The notes below the pieces were generated by a model, which worked only from the letters and a program-made list of their open reading frames with translations, was not told the DNA's origin and did not search any database. DNA of 64,000 bases from Sutcliffiella cohnii (GTDB taxonomy: Bacteria > Bacillota > Bacilli > Bacillales > Bacillaceae_I), in contig NZ_CP018866.1 in NCBI RefSeq assembly GCF_002250055.1, forward strand, positions 3,588,501-3,652,500, read 5' to 3'. A program made the position numbers and the translations under genes. Position 1 is the stretch's first letter; each line of letters starts with the position of its first letter. This document shows, piece after piece, positions 13,626 through 20,471 of this stretch.

Positions 13626-14042
13626 TTGTTAATCTCCTCTCATTGAAAATTGGAGGTAATTACGATAAAATGAATTAATGGCTTTTTTCCGTAATTACCG
13701 ATGACACGTGTTCCAGCACGGGTCATTTTTTTATTTGATTTAACATGTATCCTCCTTTCTAGTGTGCTTTGTCACACTGTCTTAACCAGGAATGAAGAGA
13801 ACCAGATCAATAAAGAGGGATGGGATTAATTCCTCAACATTCCTAGTCAAGACGGCAAGACAAAACTTGCCGAACATATTTTCTTATGTTAGTATTTAAT
13901 TACACCTAATATCTGTGCAGTGAGTTAAAGCTCGAACCTTTAGCTCACTGCTTTTTTTGTGCAACTTTTTAAGATAACTTGCTTCTCAAAACTAGTAAGT
14001 GATAGCCAATGCTTAACTTTGATTACCAATGCTTGTCCCTCC
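13626..14042. other. Gene-free, hairpin-rich interval in the early operon
   Basis: No convincing gene is seen in about 420 bases. Several paired elements are: GGTAATTACG (13655-13664) with CGTAATTACC (13690-13699); AGTGTG with CACACT near 13760; AGGAATG with CATTCCT near 13790-13850; GGCAAG with CTTGCC near 13855-13875; and a plus-strand terminator at 13917-13958. The only short open frames (28 and 35 codons) lack ribosome binding sites. The region could encode a small RNA on plus or a structured leader on minus. Confidence 0.5.
13917..13958 (+). terminator. Strong plus-strand intrinsic terminator with no plus-strand gene upstream
   Basis: GCAGTGAGTTAAAG pairs with CTTTAGCTCACTGC (one G-T pair) around a seven-base loop, followed by seven T residues. 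All neighbouring genes are on minus, so what transcript it ends is unexplained. Confidence 0.85.
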
Positions 14043-14318
14043 TTATGAAACAACTCTATTAACTATGGATAAATCTATTCCTCGCTTAGCGAACTCTTCT
14101 ACCGTTTCACATAATCGATCATGATGTTCTTTTCTGCTATTTAACTTTTCGATTTCTCGAACGGAATTTATTAAATCAACACAAGTAAGTTTTACTTCCT
14201 TCAAATCTCCAGTTGCTATTTTTTCCTCAATACGACTGATACAAGACCAAGCAGCTCTATATTCTGATAAAGCTTGCTGAACATCTTTTTCTAAAAAATC
14301 ATTTTTGTTTAGCCCCAT
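14043..14318 (-). CDS. Small helical phage protein, unknown function
   Basis: ATG 14318 follows GGAGGAATGATTAT and gives 91 residues (MGLNKNDFLEKDVQQ...). It is charged and helical, with YRAAWSCISRIEEKIATGDL and SVREIEKLNSRKEHHDRLCE, likely a short coiled coil. It overlaps the end of the helix-turn-helix gene by 10 bases. The family is not recognised. Confidence 0.6.
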   Translation of the reverse strand: MGLNKNDFLEKDVQQALSEYRAAWSCISRIEEKIATGDLKEVKLTCVDLINSVREIEKLNSRKEHHDRLCETVEEFAKRGIDLSIVNRVVS

Positions 14319-14572
14319 ATAATCATTCCTCCTACCAACATAGTTAAAGCTTGAGCTAATGCATTTACATCCACTCCACACAACATTGCTGCAACTGCCT
14401 CCGGTGCCCGTGTTACCTGAAACCACCTAATCGCATCAGCTAATTTCAATTCAAGTTTGTCATTTTCTAGCCTTGACACTGCGCTTCGAGATAGATATAT
14501 CTTCTCGGCCAATTCCTCTTGACTTAATCCCGCTTTAATCCTAACTTGGCGGAGGATTTTTCCGAATGTCAT
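14309..14572 (-). CDS. Xre-type helix-turn-helix protein
   Basis: The ATG at 14572 follows GGGAGGTGATTT; the product is 87 residues. Residues 1-55 form an Xre HTH: ILRQVRIKAGLSQEELAEKI, a turn, then YLSRSAVSRLEN as recognition helix. The C-terminal part is hydrophobic (AVAAMLCGVDVNALAQALTM, then LVGGMIIWG), unusual for a repressor and perhaps for dimerisation or membrane contact. It is a second HTH regulator in the early operon, in addition to the Cro-like protein. Confidence 0.8.
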   Translation of the reverse strand: MTFGKILRQVRIKAGLSQEELAEKIYLSRSAVSRLENDKLELKLADAIRWFQVTRAPEAVAAMLCGVDVNALAQALTMLVGGMIIWG

Positions 14573-14683
14573 CGAAATCACCTCCCTTTTCGTGCAGTAT
14601 CTGCACATGTGCAAAAACTGGACAGACTATCCTACTAAAACCTCTTAAAATTTTTATATGAAGAAACTAGTAATCTTTCAGAT

Positions 14684-14709
14684 CTAGGCAGCAGTGGTTT
14701 GCTGCCTAG
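14684..14709. terminator. Hairpin overlapping the rha stop codon
   Basis: CTAGGCAGCA and TGCTGCCTAG form a perfect ten-base stem with a six-base loop. The minus side lacks a T run, so it may act as a transcript stabiliser or partial terminator more than as a true terminator. Confidence 0.45.
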
Positions 14710-15404
14710 GACACTTTTCTTGGAATCCAGTTTTCTATGTATCTCAATGCAGTCTGGAGTTCCTTTCGTTTTAAATCTTTATAACTGGCAACACCAAATC
14801 TGTCTTTTATTTCACGGTGTAATTCGCGAAATAGCTGTGGTCTATTTTGTGGATCGTCGCACAGCTCGTAAACCTTTGTCGCAATACCCTTCTGCAGGCG
14901 ACGTTGTTCACCGTGATCTAAAGTAATTTGTTCTTCTACTTTGTAATTGACATCCGTGATTAGCTTTCGTAGTTCATTCTGTTCTTTGACAATGGACTCA
15001 TGACCCTCAACAAGGTCTGCAGTAGTCCTTAATACAGTTACAAGCGCTTGGTCTTTTGATAATGGGACAACCTTATTGTTTTCGATATGCTCACGCATTC
15101 TTTTGAATTCATTGATAAACCTAACTTTCATTTTCATAGCTTCCGGAGTTACATACGACATTGCTACCAAAGTGAAAGCTTCTTCTGTTAGGTTGATTTT
15201 TTCTTGGTTTCTTCCTCTAGAATCTTGATAATTAATACGCCCAAAGTTGGACTTAATAAATTCAATCTCGTCAGCTTCAATTAATTTAGAAATTTGATTT
15301 TCAATATCACGTTTTACGTGTTTATGTTCTTTTCCAAAAACACCTGCAACCATAAGGCTATCTGTTACAAGTTGGTTATTTGTTACAAAAACTAATTGGT
15401 TCAT
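14706..15404 (-). CDS. Rha-family antirepressor-like regulatory protein
   Basis: The 232-residue protein has an N-terminal Rha domain (residues 1-100: TDSLMVAGVFGKEHKHVKRD, then NLTEEAFTLVAMSYVTPEAM) and a C-terminal ORF6C-type domain (about 130-228: LQKGIATKVYELCDD, then FRELHREIKDRFGVASYKDL). This two-part architecture is typical of phage regulatory proteins such as the phi80 Rha protein and lactococcal antirepressors. The role in controlling lysogeny is family-based. It lies between the excisionase-like genes and the second HTH gene. Confidence 0.88.
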   Translation of the reverse strand: MNQLVFVTNNQLVTDSLMVAGVFGKEHKHVKRDIENQISKLIEADEIEFIKSNFGRINYQDSRGRNQEKINLTEEAFTLVAMSYVTPEAMKMKVRFINEFKRMREHIENNKVVPLSKDQALVTVLRTTADLVEGHESIVKEQNELRKLITDVNYKVEEQITLDHGEQRRLQKGIATKVYELCDDPQNRPQLFRELHREIKDRFGVASYKDLKRKELQTALRYIENWIPRKVS

Positions 15405-15452
15405 ATGATCGACCTCCGTATATGCTTGTCAATTTATAAAAGGGCGAAGTAA

Positions 15453-15671
15453 TTACATGTAGCGTAATTTAATTGCTTCAATTGCTAGTTTCTTGTTGGA
15501 ATCATCTAGGTAGTCCATATCACCAAGATTCACTTTGTTTCTTTCATTGAATAAATGAAGCGCTAGTTTTAACATGAATTTCTCACTGTCGGACCATGGT
15601 CCTGATACTTTTCTAAGGAGACCAGTTTTTATGGTCCCTTCTGCTAAATCAAAATATTTTGTAGTAAACAC
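15453..15671 (-). CDS. Small phage protein, unknown function
   Basis: The 72-residue product (MFTTKYFDLAEGTIKTGLLR...) has a helix SEKFMLKLALHLFNERNK and a second KKLAIEAIKLRYM at the end. The family is often seen next to Rha genes in Bacillus prophages, but no function is recognised. The start codon choice is uncertain because upstream ribosome binding signals are weak. Confidence 0.5.
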   Translation of the reverse strand: MFTTKYFDLAEGTIKTGLLRKVSGPWSDSEKFMLKLALHLFNERNKVNLGDMDYLDDSNKKLAIEAIKLRYM

Positions 15672-15757
15672 TTGCTGTAGCTTGTAATGGTTTTTAAATA
15701 AGTGAATTACACTACGTCAGTACCGATCGTTTAATAAGGACGAAGGTATTTTATTCA

Positions 15758-15949
15758 TCAAATTGCTTCCTCCAGTACTTTTTGTTCTTGGTCCCTAATC
15801 CAAGCATCTATTGCTTCAATAGAGAATAGGATTCGTCTCCTTACACGAAAGTGTGGAATTTGTTTTTGTCTAACCATGGTGTAAATAGTGTCAGAGTGAA
15901 CACCTAAATATTCTGCAACATCCTGAACGTTTAGCGTTTTCTTAGGCAT
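15758..15949 (-). CDS. Excisionase-type (MerR/HTH_17) DNA-binding protein
   Basis: ATG 15949 is preferred over ATG 15958 because AGGAGG lies at the correct distance. The 63-residue product has the HTH_17 pattern: LNVQDVAEYLGVHSDTIYTM as the helix pair, then KQIPHFRVRRRILFSIEAID as the wing. Such proteins bend DNA at attachment sites as Xis or act as small regulators. The integrase lies 4.5 kb away on the other strand. Confidence 0.8.
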   Translation of the reverse strand: MPKKTLNVQDVAEYLGVHSDTIYTMVRQKQIPHFRVRRRILFSIEAIDAWIRDQEQKVLEEAI

Positions 15950-15961
15950 TGCTTTCACCTC

Positions 15962-16108
15962 CTATAAATCGTGTTTATCGATTATTTTTAATAAATCATT
16001 AATTGCAGCTGATGTCGTGTATGTTTCGTCTTGGCTAAGGTTGTAAGCAATTTGCAAAATTTCTGTTTTAATGGATGACTGAAGAAGTAGCTCATCTATG
16101 TTATCCAT
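15962..16108 (-). CDS. Small phage protein, unknown function
   Basis: ATG 16108 has AAGGAGG seven bases upstream; the longer reading from 16177 does not. The 48-residue product (MDNIDELLLQSSIKTEILQI...) is a helical, Thr-containing protein with LKIIDKHDL at its end. It is followed within a few bases by the excisionase-type gene. The family is not recognised. Confidence 0.5.
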   Translation of the reverse strand: MDNIDELLLQSSIKTEILQIAYNLSQDETYTTSAAINDLLKIIDKHDL

Positions 16109-16175
16109 TTGGAACCTCCTTGAAGGTGTTTTCTTCCTGTTTGTCGAACTTTGACAGTAGAAAGGGGGTGACTTC

Positions 16176-16454
16176 ATGGCTATTAAACTAATAACTTATG
16201 ACCTTAATAAACAAGGGCAAAATTATTCTGCGCTTTACGATGAGAATAAAAAGTTAGGTCCATGCATCAACCCATTAGATTCTGTTTGGTTAGTTCAGAC
16301 AGATATAATGTCATCCGAAATTCGTGATAGGCTAAAATCTGTTGCTGATAAAAACGATTACTTTATTGTTGTTCCTTATGCAATAAATAAAAACGATGAA
16401 CGAGCTGCTTGGTTAAAGGGTGAACACATTGAATGGATTCAAGGTCATTTGTGA
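16176..16454 (+). CDS. Cas2/VapD-like ferredoxin-fold small protein (SinR-family annotation)
   Basis: The 92-residue protein starts MAIKLITYDLNKQGQNYSAL, the first strand and helix of stand-alone Cas2-like proteins (often labelled SinR family or VapD-like). DSVWLVQTDIMSSEIRDRLK and NDYFIVVPYAI supply the following strands, and WIQGHL closes it. The YDL Asp is the residue at the Cas2/VapD active-site position. ATG 16176 follows AAAGGGGGTG. It is on plus against the early operon, so it is likely expressed in the lysogen. No CRISPR array or cas1 exists nearby. Toxin or RNase activity is possible but unproven. Confidence 0.75.
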   Translation: MAIKLITYDLNKQGQNYSALYDENKKLGPCINPLDSVWLVQTDIMSSEIRDRLKSVADKNDYFIVVPYAINKNDERAAWLKGEHIEWIQGHL

Positions 16455-16455
16455 G

Positions 16456-16656
16456 CTATTCATTTGAATCAGAAACACCTGGTGCCATTCTGCTAACCCA
16501 AAATTCGTTATCGTAAGGGAAACCTTCGATAGTTGAAATTCCTATTTTAAAATGTATCCACTCTGGAAATTTTGTCGTCGATTGTAACTCGGCGACCTCT
16601 TTTCCGAGCATTGTAACTTGGTCTCGGATATCATTTATTTTCTGTTCGATATTCAA
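16456..16656 (-). CDS. Small coiled-coil protein between two Cas2-like genes
   Basis: A TTG start at 16656 with AGGAGGTGA upstream gives 66 residues. The N-terminal half MNIEQKINDIRDQVTMLGKE is a coiled coil; the C-terminal half is aromatic (FPEWIHFKIGISTIEGFPYD). It converges with one Cas2-like gene and diverges from the other, so a partner relationship is possible on position alone. The family is not recognised. Confidence 0.55.
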   Translation of the reverse strand: MNIEQKINDIRDQVTMLGKEVAELQSTTKFPEWIHFKIGISTIEGFPYDNEFWVSRMAPGVSDSNE

Positions 16657-16707
16657 CTAAATCACCTCCTAGTCAGTGTGTAAAAAATTGAAAGGTACCG
16701 AAATAAA

Positions 16708-16986
16708 ATGCCAATATATCTAATTGCTTACGATTTGAGTGCACCAGAAACTGAAAATATTTCGATGCTAGCTTTTTTAAATACAATCGGAACCGCCATT
16801 CCTGTATTAAAAAATGCTGCTTTTGTTGCTACTGGATTAACCACTCAAGAGATTCATATCCAAATTCATGAACACTCCGAATATAAAGAAGAATGGGTTA
16901 TTACCAAATTAGATAAGGAATTTACGGGTTCAGCTAAAAATGTTGATGCGCTGAATTATTTTCTTAAATCCAATCAATTTAAATAA
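16708..16986 (+). CDS. Second Cas2/VapD-like small protein
   Basis: The 92-residue protein begins MPIYLIAYDLSAPETENISM, the same strand-YDL start as the product at 16176. It continues with a helix MLAFLNTIGTAIPVLK, a strand AAFVATGLTTQEIHIQIHEH and a later WVITKLDKEF. Overall identity to the first copy is low, so it is a diverged relative and not a fresh duplication. AAAGGTACC precedes its ATG. It ends 10 bases before the stop of the opposing cro gene and next to the distal operator at 17016. Confidence 0.65.
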   Translation: MPIYLIAYDLSAPETENISMLAFLNTIGTAIPVLKNAAFVATGLTTQEIHIQIHEHSEYKEEWVITKLDKEFTGSAKNVDALNYFLKSNQFK

Positions 16987-16996
16987 GATATTTTTC

Positions 16997-17230
16997 TTAA
17001 GCTGTATTTGTATTTTTACTCGATATGTGTAACTTTTTGTCAAAAAAAAGCTCATTTACTTCAACGCCTAAAATTTCTGATATTTCTTTAGCTTTTTCTA
17101 AACTCGGCTTTGTACGCCCCATTTCAATATTAGCGTATCCACTTGCATACTTATAGCCGAGTTTTTTTGCCATAAATGTTTGTGATTTCCCTTGAGAAAT
17201 ACGAACTTCTCTAAGTTTTTTTAAAGTCAT
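16997..17230 (-). CDS. Cro-like Xre repressor (early operon first gene)
   Basis: The 77-residue protein is an Xre HTH: LKKLREVRISQGKSQTFMAK, a turn, then SGYANIEMGRTKPSLEKAKE as the recognition region and IGEILGVEVNELF-like end. It is the first gene of the minus-strand early operon and diverges from the CI-like gene across the operators at 17244-17346. A promoter (17272-17301) overlapped by an operator lies just upstream. A further operator lies inside its own 3' end. Confidence 0.88.
   Translation of the reverse strand: MTLKKLREVRISQGKSQTFMAKKLGYKYASGYANIEMGRTKPSLEKAKEISEILGVEVNELFFDKKLHISSKNTNTA
17016..17032. promoter_or_regulatory. Distal 17-bp repressor operator inside the cro 3' end
   Basis: TTACTCGATATGTGTAA has the same outer half-sites as the operators in the cI/cro gap (TTACTC and GTGTAA) with a different centre. 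Lying 210 bp away, it could support looping between repressor-bound sites or control the adjoining plus-strand gene. Confidence 0.65.
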
Positions 17231-17243
17231 CTCCTCACCTCCG

Positions 17244-17260
17244 TTACTCGTTTCGTGTAA
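17244..17260. promoter_or_regulatory. Repressor operator O1
   Basis: TTACTCGTTTCGTGTAA is an imperfect palindrome (TTACTC/GTGTAA, reading TTACWC-N5-GWGTAA). It sits between the early promoter and the cro ribosome binding site. Confidence 0.8.
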
Positions 17261-17271
17261 CCCTTGAATTA

Positions 17272-17301
17272 ATAATACATTACTCGTTTTGTGTAAGTCA
17301 A
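17272..17301 (-). promoter_or_regulatory. Early (PR-type) promoter for the minus-strand operon
   Basis: On minus, TTGACT (17296-17301) and TATTAT (17272-17277) are separated by 18 bases, a good SigA match. Operator O2 (17280-17296) fills the spacer, so a bound repressor would exclude RNA polymerase. Confidence 0.75.
17280..17296. promoter_or_regulatory. Repressor operator O2
   Basis: TTACTCGTTTTGTGTAA differs from O1 by one central base and lies between the -10 and -35 elements of the early promoter. Confidence 0.82.
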
Positions 17302-17308
17302 CTAATTT

Positions 17309-17325
17309 TTATTCTTTTTGTGTAA
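17309..17325. promoter_or_regulatory. Repressor operator O3
   Basis: TTATTCTTTTTGTGTAA keeps the right half-site and most of the left half-site. It is 29 bp from O2, closer to the cI start, and may tune cI expression. Confidence 0.65.
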
Positions 17326-17329
17326 CTTT

Positions 17330-17346
17330 TTATATTCTCTGTGTAA
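17330..17346. promoter_or_regulatory. Degenerate repressor operator O4
   Basis: TTATATTCTCTGTGTAA keeps TTA and TGTGTAA but loses the TC of the left half. It lies 46 bases before the cI start codon and may be a weak site. Confidence 0.45.
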
Positions 17347-17391
17347 AACATGATAAAATTATTTTAATAACTTAGAAAAAGGTGTATTTGA

Positions 17392-17817
17392 ATGTACGAT
17401 AGAACACCCAAAATATTAGAAAAATTAAGAGAAGATAAAGGATGGTCTAAAACTGAAGTTGCTAGGCGTTTAGGTATGAAAACTGTATCGACATATGCAA
17501 ATTGGGAATACGGACTAAGAACTCCTGATAAAGAAATGTTAGCTAGGATTGCAGACTTATATGAGACAAGTACTGACTACTTACTTGGTAGGACAGACGT
17601 AATTAAAGAAGAAACGGCTACATATAAAACATCTAATGAACAATTATTAACTCCTGAGGACCTAAAAGTCCTCGAAGAAATAAAAAAACATCCAGTCCTA
17701 TTTCATGATTTAGCCAACGCACCTGAGAAAAAAATTAAGCAACTTATTAAGATGTGGGAATTCATCAAGAAGGACCTTGAAGAAGATGATGATCACGACG
17801 ATATTATTGAAGATTAA
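17392..17817 (+). CDS. CI-like phage repressor with HTH and short C-terminal region
   Basis: The 141-residue protein has an Xre HTH (about 6-68: ILEKLREDKGWSKTEVARRL, then ANWEYGLRTPDKEMLARIAD) and an acidic helical C-terminus (EEIKKHPVLFHDLANAPEKK, ending in a Glu/Asp run). It has no peptidase domain, so it is of the ImmR type, which is cleaved by the ImmA metallopeptidase next to it. ATG 17392 follows AAAAGGTG. A terminator follows at 17821, suggesting separate control from immA or read-through. Confidence 0.88.
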   Translation: MYDRTPKILEKLREDKGWSKTEVARRLGMKTVSTYANWEYGLRTPDKEMLARIADLYETSTDYLLGRTDVIKEETATYKTSNEQLLTPEDLKVLEEIKKHPVLFHDLANAPEKKIKQLIKMWEFIKKDLEEDDDHDDIIED

Positions 17818-17820
17818 AAG

Positions 17821-17845
17821 CTACCCGTAAAATAGGTAGTTTTTA
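17821..17845 (+). terminator. Small terminator after the CI-like gene
   Basis: CTACC and GGTAG form a five-base stem around a nine-base loop followed by a T-rich stretch. The weak stem suggests partial read-through into immA. Confidence 0.5.
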
Positions 17846-17868
17846 TTACACCAAGGAATGAGAAATTT

Positions 17869-18450
17869 ATGCAGATAAGTAATATCTTACAAAGAACCAC
17901 AAGTGATTGGTGGGAAGAAAGAGCAAATAAAGTACTATCTCATTTCAATTTTTCCAATCCAGATGAGATAGATATGTACGATATATGCTGGAAGTATGGA
18001 GTAAAGATTAAACCATTGGACAAGCACTTCTATTATGGAGAAATTAAAGATGGGATTAAGGCTATGTCGTTCCCAAAAGAAAGTGGCCGACGCGGAGTTA
18101 TTTACCTTAAACCTGATTTGGATCCAATCGAGAAAAAGATAATCTTAGCTGAAGAGTTTAGCCATTGCTATTCCCACCACATTTCACAAGTTTCAATGAA
18201 TAGTAGTTTTATAGCTAAGACCGAAGCACAGGCAAGAAGGATGGCAGCATACTTACTTATGCCCTTTAAGTTTCTAAAGAACGTTTTTGTTGCAGCAGCA
18301 GATGAGGCTATAATGATTTCTGATATTGCAGACTATTTTATCGTTACGGAAGAGTTTGCAAGATACCGCTTGGAACTTATATATAACCGTCGTGTTGATG
18401 GGTTTGGGGCAACTGTTAATGGTAAGTTAGGGAGTATTGAGTGGATTTAG
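17869..18450 (+). CDS. ImmA/IrrE-type metallopeptidase (first His of HExxH replaced)
   Basis: The 193-residue protein has the ImmA/IrrE layout: a helical N-terminus, a beta strand GRRGVIYLKPDLDPIEKKII, the metal motif region LAEEFSHCYSHH (about 100), and TEAQARRMAAYLLMP as the second signature. The motif reads EEFSH where most members have HExxH. Some members carry an acidic residue here, so activity is uncertain and not excluded. By analogy to ICEBs1, it would cleave the CI-like repressor and induce the prophage. ATG 17869 is chosen with a weak AAGGAATGAG site. Confidence 0.85.
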   Translation: MQISNILQRTTSDWWEERANKVLSHFNFSNPDEIDMYDICWKYGVKIKPLDKHFYYGEIKDGIKAMSFPKESGRRGVIYLKPDLDPIEKKIILAEEFSHCYSHHISQVSMNSSFIAKTEAQARRMAAYLLMPFKFLKNVFVAAADEAIMISDIADYFIVTEEFARYRLELIYNRRVDGFGATVNGKLGSIEWI

Positions 18451-18517
18451 TAAAGGCTTTGAAATGAAAGGTTTTATATAAGAAAACAAAAGGCTTACGT
18501 AAAGGGGTGGGAGAGTA

Positions 18518-19516
18518 TTGGTGAACATTATAGAAATAGATGCATTTCTAAAGGAACTTGGTGACGATAAGCCAGGGATGAGTAAACCAATCCAAGTAAT
18601 CGGGAGCGACGGTAATACATATATTCTAAAGAACCAAAATGTATATGACCCTAGAATTCAAAAATGGGTGTTTTGGGATAGTATGTTTATTCAAGAAGTA
18701 TTAGTTTATAATATTTGTAAATACCTTGATATAAAGGTCCCTAACTGTGTTATTGCAAACATTGATCAAGCATTTATTGAAAATGCCCCAGCATTAAAGT
18801 TTGAACATAGGTATTCGGTAGGGTTCCATTTTGCAAGTGGGTTTATCGAAAATATTGAAGACAATATTTTGAATGGGTATAGAATGTTAATACAAATGGG
18901 TAAACCTTATATTAAGACTCCGTGGAAAAAATTTTTCCAAAGAATCCATAATACAGACGATATAGCAAAAATAATCGCACTAGATTTATTAACTGCTAAC
19001 TTTGATAGATTCGGAAATGAAGGTAATCTAATGATTGCAAAAGAAAATGGAAAAAGATATGTTTACGCAATAGATCATGGACATTGCTTTAACGGTCCTA
19101 GTTGGGATATAAATAAAAGACAAGAACTATTAAACATGGCCAATCCAAAAAGCTATGTTCAAAAAGTTTTATCGGATCTTCATACTTATTCTGGCGCACC
19201 ATTATCTGGACTAGGTGTTATGTTTAAAGCATTAGACCAACACATTGATGTTTCAAATCCATCTGATCATTCATTTATGGATGTAGTAAAGAAAATTGAA
19301 AATATAAATACTTCAATTATAGATGGATGGTTTAATAATATACCTGGTGAATGGTATGTAGATAAAATTAACCAAATATCCTTTTATAAACAATATATAC
19401 TAAAGAAAAAAGAATTTATTAGGGTATTGATTAACCAATTAGCAATGAATAGGGCTTTTGAAAGTTACACAGGAGGTGAATTAGAGTGGAGAGAAAGCCG
19501 TACTGGTACTCTGTAA
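18518..19516 (+). CDS. HipA-like kinase family protein
   Basis: The 332-residue protein shows a HipA-type kinase core: an ATP-binding lysine region SDGNTYILKN (K38), catalytic loop NFDRFGNEGN (161-170) and metal-binding AIDHGHCF (D186). The region between contains KTPWKKFFQRIHNTDDIAKI. The start is TTG 18518 or GTG 18521, with GGGAG upstream. The protein is of the HipA_2-like kind that lacks the N-terminal HipA_N domain and any HipB partner. Its end overlaps the DUF3037 gene by 31 bases. It lies between ImmA and integrase in the lysogeny operon, a common place for cargo or defence genes. The target is unknown. Confidence 0.82.
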   Translation: MVNIIEIDAFLKELGDDKPGMSKPIQVIGSDGNTYILKNQNVYDPRIQKWVFWDSMFIQEVLVYNICKYLDIKVPNCVIANIDQAFIENAPALKFEHRYSVGFHFASGFIENIEDNILNGYRMLIQMGKPYIKTPWKKFFQRIHNTDDIAKIIALDLLTANFDRFGNEGNLMIAKENGKRYVYAIDHGHCFNGPSWDINKRQELLNMANPKSYVQKVLSDLHTYSGAPLSGLGVMFKALDQHIDVSNPSDHSFMDVVKKIENINTSIIDGWFNNIPGEWYVDKINQISFYKQYILKKKEFIRVLINQLAMNRAFESYTGGELEWRESRTGTL

Positions 19517-20358
19517 TTCAATATTATCCTAACTCAGTAAAAGGTGAAGTATTAAATGTTGGAGTCATTATTCATCAACCTGATTCAGGTTCTGTAAGAC
19601 ACTTCATACTTGATACGGGAAATATTAAATTAAGAGGTATTTTAAGTAACCAAGTTAATTTTGATTCGTATAAAATTCAAAAGGAATATTTTGAATACTA
19701 TTTAGAAAAATTACCAAATAGTAATGATCTACTAATCCCTAACGTATTCACACATACTTTTTTATTAGAATTAGCCAAAGAATTCCCACCGGATTTTAAA
19801 GCTTCAGAACCTACGTTTGCTTTAACTAACAATTTAGATACATTATTTAATCAATTATTATCTGCTTATATTGGTAGCGATTTTATTAACCGTGATGATT
19901 ACCAACAAATTACTACCAAAAAATATGTGAGGAATTATTTCGATGAAAGAAAACTTATTGATCGAAAAGTAAAGCCTAACGTTAAATTCACTCCGATTAA
20001 AAACGTTGAGAGCATGCACTTTTTGATAGACTTTGTATACAAAAATGGCGTATTAAATTTTATGCAGGCTGTTCCATCTAATAAAGATCATTTTACAAAT
20101 TGGTTTACAAAAATAAACACTATTACAAATGTAATGCAAGATGATTTAGGATTTCACTTATTATACGATAGTACAGATAAATTAAATGAGGACAAGACAG
20201 TAAAACAAACACTTTCATACCTTCAATCAAAAGATCAACGGATAAACATCATAGATATTCATACCGGTGATTTCGAGATGTTCTGTAGAAAGATCGAAAG
20301 TGACGGAAAAGATGTTGAAGATTATGAAAGTGAATTAATACTTTTACAAGGAGCTTAA
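19486..20358 (+). CDS. DUF3037 protein, coupled to the HipA-like kinase
   Basis: The 290-residue protein opens with the DUF3037 pattern WYSVIQYYPNSVKGEVLNVG followed by VIIHQPDSG. The rest is mixed with acidic helices (LNEDKTVKQTLSYLQ near the end) and has no known catalytic motif. A GTG start at 19486 with AGGAGGTG upstream lies inside the kinase gene, so the two are translationally coupled. DUF3037 genes often stand next to HipA-like kinases, which supports a two-component unit. A strong terminator follows at 20375. Confidence 0.82.
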   Translation: MERKPYWYSVIQYYPNSVKGEVLNVGVIIHQPDSGSVRHFILDTGNIKLRGILSNQVNFDSYKIQKEYFEYYLEKLPNSNDLLIPNVFTHTFLLELAKEFPPDFKASEPTFALTNNLDTLFNQLLSAYIGSDFINRDDYQQITTKKYVRNYFDERKLIDRKVKPNVKFTPIKNVESMHFLIDFVYKNGVLNFMQAVPSNKDHFTNWFTKINTITNVMQDDLGFHLLYDSTDKLNEDKTVKQTLSYLQSKDQRINIIDIHTGDFEMFCRKIESDGKDVEDYESELILLQGA

Positions 20359-20374
20359 TATTTCCTCTTTCACC

Positions 20375-20416
20375 ATAGGTGTCTATTGCATCTGCAATAT
20401 GGATACCTATTTTTTC
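20375..20416 (+). terminator. Terminator after the HipA/DUF3037 pair
   Basis: ATAGGT and ACCTAT enclose an inner stem TATTGC/GCAATA, followed by six T residues. It separates the lysogeny cargo from the integrase gene. Confidence 0.85.
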
Positions 20417-20471
20417 ACACAAAAACCGAACATAAGTTCCTATAAACAACCTATATGAAAGGATGAAAAAA

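Noticed and set aside
13694..13870. Short open frames of 28 and 35 codons in the gap before the Rad50-like module, considered as type I toxin
   Set aside because: They lack ribosome binding sites and the single membrane segment typical of such toxins.
16176..16986. CRISPR-Cas system suggested by two Cas2-like proteins
   Set aside because: No cas1, effector gene or spaced direct repeats are present; stand-alone Cas2/VapD-like proteins fit better.
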